DNA of 64,000 bases from Lachnospiraceae bacterium (GTDB taxonomy: Bacteria > Bacillota > Clostridia > Lachnospirales > Lachnospiraceae). The translations under genes were made by a program, and so were the position numbers. This document shows, one piece after another, positions 63,978-64,000 of this stretch (positions are counted from its first letter, which is position 1; the number at the start of each line of letters is the position of its first letter). The notes below the pieces were generated by a model that was given only the letters and a program-made list of their open reading frames with translations, was not told the DNA's origin and ran no database searches. The stretch lies in the NCBI GenBank assembly GCA_022767285.1, contig JALENY010000032.1, positions 37,388-101,387 of the forward strand. Direction: 5' to 3'.

Positions 63978-64000
63978 GTGATTGCGGGAGCATGTAATGC

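Overview
The window looks like the chromosome of an anaerobic Firmicute of the family Lachnospiraceae (Clostridia; Blautia/Dorea-like gut bacteria are the best guess). The reasons are moderate GC, strong AGGAGG ribosome sites, a CIRCE/HrcA heat-shock promoter, the F-ATPase gene order, a compact Tad-like pilus locus with DUF6382/FHA and DUF5702 proteins, and several small families typical of the group (TSCPD/TIGR03905, an 88-aa conserved protein). No rRNA, tRNA, CRISPR array or intact insertion sequence was seen.

Layout. 1-6.7 kb: F1Fo ATP synthase operon on the minus strand (atpZ/Q-like, atpI-like, atpB-E-F-H-A-G-D, cut at the window edge), with a c-subunit carrying a Na+-binding signature and three copies of a small palindromic repeat. 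6.8-8.8 kb: an RluA-family pseudouridine synthase, a histidine phosphatase and a long hairpin. 8.9-26.4 kb: a large divergent carbohydrate locus. 26.4-32.7 kb: remnants of a LysR/TauE pair, a radical-SAM sulfatase-maturase-like enzyme, a two-component system with an overlapping membrane protein, and a C39-like protein whose ribosome site lies in a hairpin. 32.7-35.1 kb: a third UroD-like protein with its own LacI regulator and two matching operators. 35.2-37.1 kb: a DnaJ-like protein and CIRCE-controlled Hsp20. 37.1-38.2 kb: a gene-poor AT-rich stretch. 38.2-43.4 kb: a DUF1638 protein, an aconitase-family hydratase, a PucR/CdaR-like regulator and a MalK/UgpC-type ABC ATPase. 43.6-53.7 kb: mixed housekeeping genes (mtnN, TSCPD, beta-CASP nuclease, murG, ECF sigma and likely anti-sigma, HIT protein, histidine kinase, rhomboid). 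53.9-63.8 kb: the Tad-like pilus/secretion operon.

The most interesting region is 8.9-26.4 kb. Its minus-strand arm runs, in transcription order, substrate-binding protein, two permeases, ADP-ribosylglycohydrolase, zinc-type dehydrogenase, TIM-barrel epimerase, GH13_18 phosphorylase, Gfo/Idh/MocA oxidoreductase, GH65 phosphorylase. This matches the Escherichia coli ycjNOPQRMST set almost gene for gene. A beta-phosphoglucomutase (ycjU-like) sits in the divergent arm and a LacI regulator (ycjW-like) lies between. In E. coli these enzymes interconvert glucosides and gulosides through 3-keto intermediates and phosphorolyse glucosides. The Firmicute version adds an ADP-ribosylglycohydrolase, a ribokinase-family kinase and two UroD-superfamily proteins of unknown role. 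Operators of the form CGAAAACGTTTTCG lie at both arms and inside a well-formed promoter, so the whole locus is probably one regulon. The missing transporter ATPase is probably supplied by the MalK/UgpC-type protein at 42-43 kb.

The Tad-like locus encodes a peptidase, a CpaE-like protein, TadA ATPase, TadB, a TadC with an unusual outer domain, a 55-aa Flp-like pilin, DUF5702 and TadE-like pseudopilins, a second peptidase and an FHA protein. Many of these genes overlap or are a few bases apart, so it is probably one transcription unit starting from a promoter near 63.8 kb.
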